The notes beneath the pieces are model-generated. The model was not told where the DNA came from. It saw only the letters and a list, made by a program, of their open reading frames with translations, and searched no databases. The translations under genes were made by a program, and so were the position numbers. A stretch of DNA of 64,000 nt from Arabidopsis thaliana (Eukaryota; Streptophyta; Magnoliopsida; Brassicales; Brassicaceae): positions 15,879,261 to 15,943,260 of the forward strand of contig NC_003074.8 in NCBI RefSeq assembly GCF_000001735.4, read 5' to 3'. Positions within the stretch are counted from its first letter, which is position 1. Each line of letters opens with the position of its first letter. Positions 38,310 to 50,385 of the stretch are shown piece after piece.

Positions 38310-38832
38310 TATACATCATAAAAAAACGTGTTAACACGGAAAAGCATGGTCATTTTAATCATTGTATATGGTCATATGGATATTATCACAGTTTAACAAC
38401 ACAAAGAAAATTACATCTAGATGTATAGATAAAAGCCATTAAAATTTTGATTATTCTTTTTTTTTTAAAGGAAACAAATTGATTATTCTAGGTGACAATC
38501 CGTTTGCACGTACTCGTTCGAACTTCGAAGTAACTTGAAACCCAAAAGCTATAATCATAACTGTTGGAATCCCTTTATATTAATATTATTTGTAGTAGAT
38601 AAATCGCAAACATAGAGCTTCTCAAATTTCTTAAATCTTTGAAAGAGGGAATGGATGAAGATTAGGTTTAATGACATGTATGATCAGCCTCACAAGCTTC
38701 TTTGGTAGGTGCGCATAATCTAGGTCTAACATTTCGGCAACAAAAACATTTTTTTCTGCCCTCACAACGGCCTGGCAAGCACTTTGGTAAGTTTAACTTG
38801 CTTGCCTCAAAACCTTCCAAGTTTGTACCTGT
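38310..38832. other. Spacer
   Basis: AT-rich. A Cys-rich 62-codon minus-strand frame at 38668-38856 (CLPGRCEGRKKCFCCRNV) looks like a small secreted-peptide tail. It has no signal peptide in the visible frame, and its 5' end overlaps the adjacent Helitron end. It could be the last exon of a defensin-like gene, but no start is supportable. Confidence 0.4.
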
Positions 38833-39430
38833 ACTAGATTTTAACCCGCGGTACACCGCGGAGACAATTTATTTTTTTAAATTAGTATATATAAAATTTT
38901 GCAAATTATATCTGTTTATAAAATATTTTTATTTTATAATTTACAATTGTTATTAAGTAACGTCCTTCCAAACCCGTTCCGCCAAACCCGTCATGTAAAA
39001 TAAAACCGCGGTACCCCGCTAACTTAAATTTATAATTAAAATAAATATTTTACGGGATTGCAATTGTGTTTTAGTTTATCAAACAAAATTTTGTTTTAAA
39101 TAATTGTCGAAATCTAGTTCAAATTTGGAGAAATAAGATTTAGTGAATTGATAAAAAATGTATTTAGTTGCGTGTTGCTCATTTTAAGGGATTGCAATTG
39201 TCTTTTGGGTTGTCAAACATTTTTTGTTTTAAATAGTTGCCGAAATCTAGTTCAAAGTTTGGAAAAATCTGCGTGATATATGGGATTGGAATATATTTGG
39301 AATATTTTTCGTTTGTTAATAAATTTATTGCTGAAAAAGACCAATAATTAAAAGCCAGTGGCAGCCATTGTAAATAAGTTGCAACTCCAGGATTTATTTC
39401 ACAAAATGGCTGCAAAAATGTATATATAGA
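38833..39430 (-). mobile_element. Short Helitron, ~0.6 kb
   Basis: On the minus strand the 5' end at 39430 reads TCTATATATACATTTTTGCA, preceded by A. The 3' end shows the stem ccgcggtgtaccgcgg followed by gttaaaatCTAGT ending at 38833. A second GC hairpin (ccgcggtaccccgc, about 39006) and a 134-bp-period duplication (gggattgcaattgt at 39054 and 39188) lie inside. The 5' 80 bp match the element at 3789-5037. The base beyond the 3' end is A instead of T, a small deviation from the usual A/T target. Confidence 0.75.
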
Positions 39431-39783
39431 TATATATAGATGTTAATGATGGGTTAAAATTCACTGGATATCCGAAACCCACCTAAACTTTTAAGCCCAT
39501 AGATCTATTTTTTGTATCAGAAAAATTACGGGCTCAAAACGAGCAGGTCTTATTTACTTAAAGTCTTACACGGGTTTTACCCTATCAGATTATGGGTACC
39601 CGTGGTTTTTTTTTGTGAGTTAAAACTAAGTCGTTTTTATATTGTTGATGATATTTCAAACATGTCTGAGTTCTAACCATCTTCGCCGCCGACATTCTAC
39701 TCCGACCAATCCAAACATTTCCGATCGTTTCACTCTTCTCCGACTCTCTTTCCATATCTCTTAACCTCTTTTTCCTCACTAAC

Positions 39784-39968
39784 TATTAGCAATTAAATCT
39801 CATTCTCATTAATTTGGAAAATAATACAATTGGGGGTTTATATACAACTTAACCAAAGGCCTAAACCATAAGCCATAAACCAAAACTTAAACCAAAACTA
39901 AGATTGATTTATAGAAACATCAATCTGTACATACTCTCTACACTATAAGAAAACTATATACAATAATA
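39784..39968 (-). repeat. 3' LTR of the copia element
   Basis: 185 bp, minus orientation, adjacent to the polypurine tract. Confidence 0.95.
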
Positions 39969-39975
39969 GTCCCCC

Positions 39976-42900
39976 TCAAGATGGGACAAAAAGATTTAGG
40001 AGACCCATCTGGCTCATGAAAAGCTTGAAGGGAGCAGGGTATAGAGGTTTGGTGAATGGATCTGCAAGTTGTAAATGTGTGTTAATATGAAGTAACTTAA
40101 ACAAACCTGAAACTAACCTCTCACGGACTCTGTGGCAGTCAGATTCAACATGTTTGGTGCGTTCGTGGAAGACAGCATTGTTGGCGATGTGTATAGCTGC
40201 AGTGTTGTCACAGAAGAGCAGTGTAGGCTTGGACAAAGGTACTTGAAGTTCCCTGAAAAAGAAAGTCAACCACACAAGCTCATCTGTAGCAAAAGAAAGA
40301 GCACGATACTCACCTTCAGCAGATGATTTGGAGACGACTTGCTGCTTCTTTGATTTCTAAGATATGAGAGAAGTGCCCAAAAACATGCAATAGCCATTGG
40401 TGGATCGACGTGTATCCTTGCAAGACTGAAAAGAAGCATCTGCAAAGACTTGAAGTTGTAATTGAGCTTGTGAAGAGTAAAACAGACCTTGACCAATGGT
40501 GCCTTTGATGTAGTGAAGGATCTTCATGACTGCCATTTGATGAGCTTGACGAGGAGCATCAGAGTATTGGCTGAGCTTGTTAACGGCAAAGCTAATGTCA
40601 GGGCGAGTGATCTGAAGGTACATGAGGCGACCAATGAGGCGTCTGTAAGCTTTTGCATCAACAAAGTCACCACCAGTCTCTCTGGAAAAGGTGATACTAG
40701 GATCCATAGGGACACTAGAAGGCTTGCAACCCAAAAGACCTGTTTCATCAAGAAGATCCATGGCATACTTCTGTTGGCAAACATGAATACCAGCAGCGGA
40801 GCGAGCAATTTCCAAGCCTAAGAAGTACTTCAATGGACCAAGATCCCGTAGCTTAAAACAGTCTTTGAGTTGAGACTTTAGTTCATCGACAGCAGCATCA
40901 TTGTTACTAGCTATAATAATGTCATCCACATAAACTAAAACACACAAGTAAATGTCAATAGATATTTTCAAGAAACAAGTGTGATCAGAATGAGTCTGAA
41001 CATAACCCAAACCAGTGAGAGTCGCTTTAAATTTCAGAAACCACTGTCGTGATGCTTGTTTGAGTCCATATAAGGATCTCTTCAATCTACACACAACATT
41101 AGGTGGAAGAGAGTCCCCCTGTCTGTTAGCATACCCAGGTGGAAGCTTCATATATATTTCCTCATCCAAATCCCCATTCAGAAAGGCATTAGAGATATCT
41201 AATTGATGGAGAGTAATGCCATAGATAGCAGAGAGAGCTAAAATGAGCTTAACAGAAGTCAACTTACAGACAGGAGAGAAAGTATCATTGAAGTCGATGC
41301 CTTCTTGCTGTGTATAACCTTTGGCAACGAGACGAGCTTTGAACCTTTCAATAGAACCATCCGAATTATACTTGATCTTGTATAGCCATTTACAACCAAT
41401 AGGCTTTTTATTCGGAGGCAAAGTGCAAATGTCCCAAGTATGATTAGTCTCCAAAGCAACAACCTCATCATCCATAGCTCCACACCACACAAGAATTTCT
41501 TTTGCTTCAGTGTAGGTTGAAGGTTCTTTGGTTTTGTCAATACAAGTAAAAAAAGCAAGATGAATTTCTGAAATTTTATGATAAGAAAGATATTGGGAGA
41601 GTTTATGGAGGGTTGAAGAAGTTACTGAATTACAGTAATAATCTTGAAGATAAGCAGGCTTTTTGGTTCTCCTATGTGATGTTTGAACAGAAGGTTTAGG
41701 GACATTGATAGGACTAGCAGAAGGCATAGTCTCTATAGAAGATGAGGATGTAGAAGCATCCTGATCAGATATAATAGGTGACATAGGAGAATTGCTAAGA
41801 AGATCAGAAAAAAAGTTTTGGGATTCCTGAGACAAATCTGTCTTAGCAAAAGGAAAGAGCTCTTCATGGAACACAACATGTCTGGATATTATAATATCAT
41901 TAGTTTCCAGATCAAGCAGCTTGTACCCTTTGTATCCAGAAGGATAACCAAGAAAAGCACAAGCACGAGCTCGGGGATCGAATTTAAGCCTATTCTTGGG
42001 TGAGGTCGAAGCATAACAAAGGCAACCTAAAACTTTTAACTCGTCATAGTTAGGTTTCTTCTTTGTTAAGACCTCAAATGGACTGATGTCCTCAAGCACA
42101 GGAGCCGAAAGTCTGTTTATAAGATGAACAGCAGAGAGCACACAATCTCCCCAATAAGGAAGAGGAAGATGTGATTGGAAAAGAAGCGCCCTAGCAACAT
42201 TAAGAATGTGTTGGTGCTTTCTCTCAACAACAGAATTCTGTTGAGGAGTTTCAGGGCAAGAATGGAAAGAAACAATTCCTTTAGATTGGAAAAGTTGAGT
42301 GAAATTGAATTCTTGAGCATTGTCAGACCTAACCCCCTTAACTCTAGTCTCAAACTGAGTCTCTACCATAGTTAGGAAACTAGGAAATATATGTAAGACA
42401 TCAGACTTGTTTTTCATCAAATAGACCCAAGTAGCCCTAGAATGATCATCAACAATGGTCAAAAAACATTTGTAACCATCATGAGTAGGAGTAGAAAAAG
42501 GACCCCAAGTATCTATATGAACCAATTCAAAAGGAACCTTACATATATGTTGACCAGAAATAAAAGGGATATGTTTTTGTTTTGCCAAATGACAAGTTTT
42601 ACAGTGATGATTTTTCTGTATATTAGGTTCTTTTGAAAAGTTTAAAAGACTGGAAAGAGACTGAAGTTTATAAAAAGAAGGGTGGCCTAACCGTTTGTGC
42701 CAGAGATCATGTGATGTGACTGAGGCAGCAACCGGTGACTCTTTATTTAAGGGAAGAGCAACAGATTCAATATCCAGGAAATATAGGTTTGCCACTTGTT
42801 TACCCAACCCAATCATTAAGTCCCGAGTAAGATCCTGAAGAACACAAGAACTCTCATCAAACCAGACTTTACAACCCATAGACTTAGTCAAACAACTGAC

Positions 42901-44430
42901 ACTAAGAAGGTTAAACTTAAACTGGGGAATGAAAAGGACATTTTGGAGCACAAGATTTCTAACCAAAGTAACAGTTCCTATACCAACAATGCTCACAAGA
43001 CCACCATTAGCAAGATTAACATTGGTGTTTTCAAGAGTTTTGAAATTGGTGAAGGAAGTTTTATCATGGCAGATATGATTAGTGGCTCATGTGTCTATAA
43101 CCCAAGCGTTAATAGCGATGAGATTGCTATTTGTAGAACAGGCATAAGGTCTATCAACACTGGTAAAAGAACAAATGATAGAGGGATGAAAGATACCAGG
43201 TGTTGGACCAGTGGCTGATATAGTAGGGAGGGAAGGCATTGAAACAGCCTGAACTTCAGGTGTGGGAGAAGAGCTATGAATTCTGGTGTTGAGGAAGGAG
43301 ACAATCTTCTGCATATGTTCTGTGGATAGGTCATCATTTCCTATGACATTGTCAACAACTGCATTAGCTTCAATATCTCCATCCACCAAGACATTAGCCG
43401 CAGTAACTGGAGCCTTAGAAGACTTGAAACGTGGATGACCAACAGGATAGCCATTTTTCTTGTAACATTTATCCATGACATGACCAACACGTCCACAGTA
43501 AGTGCAAATTGGTTTGTCCTTTCGCTGAAACTGAAAACCACCAGAAATGCCCTGAGCTGACTGTTGAGAGACTTGGAAAGCTGTAGAATCCAATGTACCA
43601 GTTTGAGCACAAGCTGACCTCTGAGAATCATATTGATCCAACATATTGTAGACCTCAGACAAACTAGGTAAGCTCTTCTTCATCAAAATCTGACTTCTGA
43701 CAGTATCATAGTTGCTATTGAGTCCCATAAGGAAATCAATAACACGATTGGTTTCTCTTTCAGCTAACAAAGCTTCAACAGATCGAGCAGTAACCTGAAG
43801 ACTGGATAGTTCTTCCCACAGAGATTGAGTCTTAGTATGATAAGTAGAGAGATCCATGGTACCTTGACGAAGAGAATGTATCTGTTGACGCAGCTTGTAT
43901 AGTCGAGGGAGGTTTGATTTGTGAAAACGAGTATGAAGATCCTTCCAAATCTCAGATGCAGTCGCAAAGTACAAGATGCTGGAGTAGATCTGCTTCGTGA
44001 CACTGTTCAATAACCACGATTTGACCATGTTGTTACATCGCTTCCAAATCAGGTAGTATGGATCATATTCCTCAGGTCGAACGATAGTACCATCCACAAA
44101 ACCAAGCTTATTCTTAGCTTCAATACTAGTGGTGATAGCCACAATCCAAGTTCCATAGTTTGTTCCATCTAAGAGATCGGGAACGAGAACTAAACCTGGA
44201 TGATCGGAGCTGTGAAGATGGTAAGGACTGTGGATGTTGTCCGGTGAGTCAGAGATTTCAAACGGATGAGCAGCGGAACGAGAACGAGCAGCGAGAGGCG
44301 GATGCATAGAACCAGAAGCTCCATACACAGGCGATGCGCTACACGATTTGTCATCAACGATCGGAGATGCAATAACCGGTGGATCTGGTGTAGATGAGCG
44401 ATACTTGGAGTTAGTCTTTCGTTTTCCCAT
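39976..44430 (-). pseudogene. copia gag-pol polyprotein with two in-frame stops
   Basis: From the ATG at 44430 (MGKRKTNSK) a single frame runs 1485 codons to the stop at 39976 with no frameshift, interrupted only by TGA at 43087-43089 and TAG at 40357-40359. Domain order is copia-type: gag with CCHC knuckle CTYCGRVGHVMDKC; protease, whose D-T-G site reads D-T-stop at the first interruption; integrase with HHCC (HKRLGHPS..CKTCHLAKQ) and DD35E residues (DTWGPF, RSDNAQEF, VVERKHQH); reverse transcriptase with YVDDIII; RNase H with DNTAAIHIANN and ADPFTK. The two stops each differ from a sense codon by one base. The copy is therefore non-autonomous as read, but could be mobilised in trans. Confidence 0.93.
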
Positions 44431-44629
44431 CGAGATCGAGAGAAAGCTGGAAACAACGCAAAGGAGCTGAAACCGAGCTAGATCCGAAAAGGAATCGAGA
44501 GAGGACAAGTCACAAGAGGTCTACAACGGAGATCGAGAACGGAATGTGCAGAAGACGGTGGCGAACAAACTTTTTCGGTGAAGAAAAGTCGTCAGCAGGA
44601 GAGAGAGATTGTATTTTGCTCTGATACCA

Positions 44630-44814
44630 TATTAGCAATTAAATCTCATTCTCATTAATTTGGAAAATAATACAATTGGGGGTTTATATACAACTTAACC
44701 AAAGGCCTAAACCATAAGCCATAAACCAAAACTTAAACCAAAACTAAGATTGATTTATAGAAACATCAATCTATACATACTCTCTACACTATAAGAAAAC
44801 TATATACAATAATA
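44630..44814 (-). repeat. 5' LTR of the copia element
   Basis: 185 bp, minus orientation, adjacent to the primer-binding site at 44618-44629. Contains the element's promoter by family rule. Confidence 0.95.
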
Positions 44815-45185
44815 CTAACTTCACCGAAACAATGATCACCACAACTACAATAACCGAAATTCCAATCCCGGTTAAAACAATCCACCACCAATTCTTCCGA
44901 ACCAACACTGGTTCGTGTTTCGGTTTGACTTTCTCCTGGTTTAGGACAACAAGTGCGTAATGCCCATGAGAATTCGTAGTGGCACACTCGTAATTCACGC
45001 TCCTTCGTATTGCTGATGTTCAACAACAAACCATTATCCCCAAAGACGATGCATTTGACTTTTGAACGATCACGAGAAGCGTGAGGATTGAATTTGATCA
45101 AGATTGGCTTGTCTCTCTTGATCGAAAGATTCAAAAGATTCAATTTTTTTAGATCATTCATGTTCGTGGCATCCGGTGAATCCAA

Positions 45186-48100
45186 TAACCGGAGAAATAA
45201 ATGAGTAATTATCAGCTAACCGGAAGTAAACCGATGAAGAGTGATCAAAGAAACTCTCAAAGACAAAAGCTATTCGATAAAAAAAAATCAATTTATCAAA
45301 ATCAACATTTTAAGTAATTTAAAATCAAAATAATATATTTCAATTTTTATAAATAAAACTGAATTTTTTAGATAAATATATACCAAGATTTAGATAAATA
45401 TGAAAAGAGTATAAAATACAAATACATATAACATATAAATACATATAAATCCAAAGAAGAAAAACTCAACTATAAGAATTTGGGTACTCACAGGTAACCC
45501 GAAACCCATCGTTTTTTTTTTGGGTTTACTAACTAAAACTCAAAACCCATTGGGTTTTTCAAATTCGGATTTTAAATGGGCGGGTTTAATTCGAGTTTGG
45601 ACTGGGCTGGTTTTTTTACCCACAGCAACATCCCTATGTATATATATAAAGGATAAACCATTTAAAAGACTACGTATAACGAATTACTCTACAATAAATG
45701 ATGTATAAAATCTTAAAGTTTATGTGGATAATACATACATTCATAAAGACTGGCAAGGAAAAAGAGGATGATAAAAAAGATAGCAAATTTGGATGACGAC
45801 ATTTTGATTGTTCTCTTTAAACCTTTTGTGGCTTAATGATAGAAAACCTTACATGTAAAAACATATATAGAAGTTTCAGTGGCACATCTTTTGTAGGGTG
45901 AGCCAGAAAAAACTGTACAATTTGTTTGACTAGATTAAAATTTTCCTTTTCATTGTAAAATATTGAAGTTAAATCTTTGTTTTATGGATCAAAGAATTTA
46001 TTTTGGATTTTATGTTTCGATACCAATTTATAAATCTTGTTTGATATATATCACTATAAATAGAAGAAAAACACAATTAGCAAAGACCAATGTTGTGTGA
46101 TCTCCAAGACACTTAAATTTTTGTTAACTAAAGGTTTAATCATTAGATCAACTCGTCGTTGTTCAGGCAAATCAAATCATTGTTGAGTTGGTTATCTGCA
46201 CCATATATTAGAAGTGATGTGATCATTTTACAGTTTAATTGAATTAATTACAACCAGAAAAGAAAATAAATGACAATGGAATATAATATCGAATAATAAA
46301 AATTCGAATCAAAACTGAACAAAAGAAAAGGAACCGAGCTGAACTGAAACCGATGAAATAATCGAATAGATCCTAAACTTAAAAAAAAAAAACTGAAATT
46401 ATACCAAACTAAAATATTTCGCACATCCGAATGAACCAAAAATATAAATATATATCCACAAATATCTGAATAGTAAAAATTATCCGAATATAGCCAAACA
46501 GAGAAAATCACAATAACAATTTAGCTATTGTGATATCAATATATATTTATATTTATTCTAAAAAGACCTGAAAAAATATCCAATTTTTTTTGAAAATACA
46601 AGAAATAGCCAAAAATATATATTAAATGTTTTTAAACAGCAACAATACTACTACTGCGGAATAAGAAGACACTAATTAGCAAAAAAAAAAAACATTTTTT
46701 GACTTCGGCGATAATGTTTTAATATTTTTCTTTAATTTCTTTTTTGGTTGCACAAAAAATAAACACTATTAACAAAGTAGTTTTTTTTGCCACCGCTAAT
46801 TAGTTCCTCCCTATTCATGATCTGTAGTAGTGCGAAGAATTCAAAAACTCTAATCCAATTAATCTTAGAATGAATCTTTAATTTAACCACCATGAATTAG
46901 TACTTCAAACAAAATTTCTTTTTCAATAAGCATGTAGTTAACCCAAATAGAACTCTCCTAACTAAATTGACGTGATCAATAAATAAATAAATATACATTT
47001 GATTTATTTTTCGTCTCACCCACCCCATTACCTCTTTACTAAGTCTTCAACTCTTCATTATATCCCCACCTCCAAAAGGTTAATTAATAGCCAAGCTACC
47101 ACTTAATTTGATACACTATCAAAGTTTTAATGACAGATAAATGTAAAAATTACATTGCACACTCTTTTCTGATAAATTAATCAAATCATATATATGAAAA
47201 TTGACCAACTCTCTTCATATGAGTGAATACATCATCACACCAGTGAATGTCACATGTTATTCTAAATTAATATAATTAAAAAATAATAAAACTTAATGAT
47301 AAAAATTTAAAAAATTCACATTGTTTTAAATCATTCATTAATCTCACTCTTAACAAAATATCTTCATTTAAAAGAAAAAATATAAAAAATCATGTTAATG
47401 TATCAAACACTACTTTCATTTTACTTTTCTTATTTTGCTATTTTTATAATAGTCATTACTTGATAATGACTAGAAATTTTCGTGTATTACAACTTAACTG
47501 TTTGCTACTTAACTTTTCTTAGTTTAGTAATTTTAACTTAGATTTTTCTTTTTATTACATTTTTTTGTTTACATGATATGATCTTTTTGTGTATTTATGA
47601 TAAATTGGTAACATTAATAATGACATGCATATTTTTTAAGTAGTGATCTTTTGAGACATTAGATATACCAAAAAGTTCAATATACGACACTTTCTCTAAT
47701 ATGGATATATGCAAATGCAAAGAGAGAAACCTAAAAGTGTTAACTCAAAAGACTATTTAATTTATGCTTTCTTTTTTTTCTTTCATGTGAAAACTTTTAA
47801 AGCAAATGAGTAGTTTATATATTTGTTATTCAGATTATGTCAATCCAAAATTTAGCCATGAGTCTATCATGATGTGATTGGAATACTAGATTATGAGAGA
47901 ATACATGGAACAAGAAATTGTTTGCTTAGAATCAAGTTAGACAACTTTCAAACCAAATAAGTAGCATAATTGCATACCATTGTATCATATTGTTGATGTA
48001 AGTATTTCATGATAGTTAAAAAAGTTTAGAAACTTGGGTATATAGATAAAAAAAAACTATACATAAAAAAAATATAATTGATATTTGAATCAAAAGTGAA

Positions 48101-48955
48101 TCTAACTATACAAATATATTACATAAAATGAATATAACTTTATTAACTACGAAAATAACATAAATTAGCAATAAAAATAGTTAAACATAACAACTCATTC
48201 GTAGCGTGGGTACTCACCTAGTCATTTACTAAAGTTTATGCGTTGCTTGATTTCGTTATTTGTGGTTTGTGTTTAGTTTTCTTTTGTTGTTGTCAACGTT
48301 AGTAGTTTAGCTTTATTAATGGACATATCGCATTTTGTTAGAATTTTCATTTTAATGTGTTTTGGTGTTATCGAATAGTTGTTACTGTAAGAAAAAAATG
48401 AATTTAGATTCACTTGCAATATATATACATTTATATATAATGGCGCAACGATGCTAAGGAAAGAAGATTCTTCACCCACCTCCAAAGTCCTTTACAGTGA
48501 GTAGAGAAGCTTTTTACAAACTATGTTTATGTAATAAACTCTTTAGAATGGTTAAAACATTGCAAATTTTTTGATAGGAATATAAATATATTCCTTAGTT
48601 TTTCACTAAAGATAAAGTTAAAAAGTGAACAAGCTAAAGTTCACGAATATTGGTTTTCATGAATTAATAATACGTTGACAAAAAAAGAAAATATAAACTT
48701 ACGTTTTCGCATTTGCAAATTGCAATGATAATTGTTTTTTTTAATATACATTAACTTATCATAGCAAAGGCTCCGTTTGTTGTATGATGACTCTATATAT
48801 GTAACTCCATAGTAACTCACTGTCTCTTGATGTGACAATAAAAAGAAGAGAGTACCTCTCTGTCTTTGTTATATAAGAAAACATCAACTTCTTTGCTCTC
48901 TCAACGCAACGCACTAATCTCTTTCCACCACCAAACGCTAAACGCAACAGCCAAG
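45186..48955. other. Long AT-rich spacer
   Basis: No gene supported. 46240-46510 has reiterated ccgaata/aaccgaa words that open an aromatic-rich minus frame (artefact). 48190-48222 holds a Helitron-like end. The NHL gene promoter lies at about 48700-48955, with a TATA-like ctctatatat at 48791-48800. Confidence 0.5.
48190..48222 (+). mobile_element. Helitron-like 3' terminus, partly decayed
   Basis: cgtagcgtgggtactcacctagt ends in CTAGT and resembles the common Arabidopsis Helitron tail with gtgggtactcacctagt. Only one arm of the upstream stem is recognisable, and the following base is C. Confidence 0.5.
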
Positions 48956-50385
48956 ATGACTGAGAAGGAATGTGAACATCACCACGACGAAGATGAGAAG
49001 ATGAGGAAACGTATAGGAGCATTGGTGCTTGGGTTTCTCGCAGCTGTTCTTTTCGTGGTTTTCTTGGTGTGGGCGATACTTCACCCACACGGACCACGTT
49101 TTGTTCTTCAAGACGCAACCATTTACGCGTTCAACGTTTCTCAGCCTAATTATCTCACTTCTAATCTTCAGGTCACTCTTTCTTCACGAAATCCTAATGA
49201 CAAGATCGGAATCTTCTATGACCGCCTTGACATCTACGCATCTTACCGCAACCAACAGGTATTGTAGAATTAGCGTTTCACGTTTTTAAACTCATTTTGA
49301 GGATTTCTTTAATGCAATTCTTACAAGAAAAAAGTGTTTATAAAGAATGGACCGACGAATCTTAGTATTATATGCGACCGATTCTCAAACGAAAACTGTT
49401 TAGTTATGTTTCATAATTGGTTTTCTCCAAAAAAAAACCTCTATCTCATCTATTTTTACAACTTTACCCTTTACTTCCAACATATGTAGATTAATCTTAT
49501 GAAATCTAAAATAATACACAATATAACTTTTATACATATATTATAAACGTTTTTACGATCGTATAAATTAAAATTTTAAAATTTTGAAAGTAGAGTTGAA
49601 CTCTTCATTGTAAGAGCTTCGATTTAATATATTATAATATCAATATTTTACAAAATTAGTGGTATAAAAAAAAAAGTAAAAAAGATTATAATGTGTATTA
49701 TTTTAAATTTCATAAGATTAATCTGCATATGTTAGAGATCGAGGGTAAAATTGTAAAACTGGATGAATTCCAGGTTTTTTTTGCACAAAACCTTTCATAA
49801 TTTGAGACATCACACATATATATAATTCTATTTCAACAAACTGATTATATATGATAAAGATTCATGTTTACAAAATATATATACTAATGGACCGACGACG
49901 AATCTTGTTAATAGGCCGTTCTCAACGTAGTCTTAAACAATATGATTTTGCATGTGAGGTTTGAATTAGTTATATTTTAATAATCTTTGGGATGTGAATT
50001 ATTAATTAACTAAAATTTGTTCCTCTTTTTTTTTTCTTGTTAATCGTTTTTTTTTTTTTGTTATAAGGTGACGTTGGCGACGTTATTGCCGGCGACTTAC
50101 CAAGGCCACCTTGATGTGACAATATGGTCGCCGTTTCTGTATGGAACAACTGTACCGGTGGCACCATATTTTTCTCCGGCGTTAAGCCAAGATCTAACGG
50201 CGGGGATGGTGCTTCTGAATATCAAGATCGATGGTTGGGTTAGATGGAAAGTGGGAACGTGGGTCTCCGGTAGGTACCGCCTCCACGTCAATTGTCCAGC
50301 TTACATTACCTTAGCCGGACATTTTTCTGGTGATGGTCCAGCCGTGAAGTACCAGCTTGTCCAACGATGTGCCGTTGATGTTTAA
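48956..50385 (+). CDS. NHL/LEA_2 (NDR1/HIN1-like) membrane protein, 206 aa
   Basis: Two exons, 48956-49258 and 50068-50385 (303+318 nt, phase 0), encode 206 residues. The start is the ATG giving MTEKECEHHHDEDEKMRKR; upstream in-frame codons have no ATG. A short His/acidic cytosolic N-terminus is followed by one membrane span (about residues 20-42, GALVLGFLAAVLFVVFLVWA), then a LEA_2 domain with the NHL signature SSRNPNDKIGIFYDRLDIYA. The C-terminus is VKYQLVQRCAVDV. NHL proteins are plasma-membrane proteins, several linked to defence; this one's role is unproven. From memory it is the At3g44220 type. The 809-bp intron contains a MITE (49419-49792). Confidence 0.9.
49419..49792. mobile_element. 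374-bp MITE with long inverted repeats in the NHL intron
   Basis: The ends ggttttctccaaaaaaaaac and (reverse complement) ggttttgtgcaaaaaaaacc begin inverted arms of about 110 bp; the arms also share catatg..agattaatcttatga. A perfect 10-bp direct repeat tttcataatt flanks the element (49409-49418 and 49793-49802). Long TIR plus 9-10 bp target duplication suggests a Mutator-type MITE. Confidence 0.9.

Larger units (their letters stand above)
39784..44814 (-). mobile_element. Complete young Ty1/copia retrotransposon, 5031 bp
   Basis: Two 185-bp LTRs (39784-39968 and 44630-44814) differ at one position near 39925/44771. A perfect 5-bp target duplication ctaac flanks the element (39779-39783 and 44815-44819). 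The minus strand has a primer-binding site TGGTATCAGAGC (44618-44629, complementary to initiator Met tRNA) next to the 5' LTR and a polypurine tract CTTGAGGGGGAC (39969-39980) next to the 3' LTR. One long gag-pol frame lies between. The near-identical LTRs indicate recent insertion. Confidence 0.96.
39585..45185 (-). pseudogene. DUF1191-like membrane protein gene, frameshifted and interrupted by a copia element
   Basis: Right of the copia element (44815-45185, minus) a frame reads RDKPILIKFNPHASRDRSK then VKCIVFGDNGLLLNISNTKE. The protein then continues in another frame as SVNYECATTNSHGHYALVVL and the membrane span WWWIVLTGIGISVIVVVVII. Left of the element the same chain resumes: RKKRLRDMERESEKSETIG then RMSAAKMVRTQ, stopping at 39585. 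The order (extracellular Cys domain, one membrane span, basic ME-RE stretch, RTQ tail) fits plant DUF1191 proteins from memory. A one-base frameshift near 45000 preceded or accompanied the transposon insertion; the N-terminus is absent. Confidence 0.6.

Noticed and set aside
46248..46511. 87-codon aromatic-rich minus frame
   Set aside because: Arises from reiterated ccgaata and aaccgaa words; composition-driven and without a domain.
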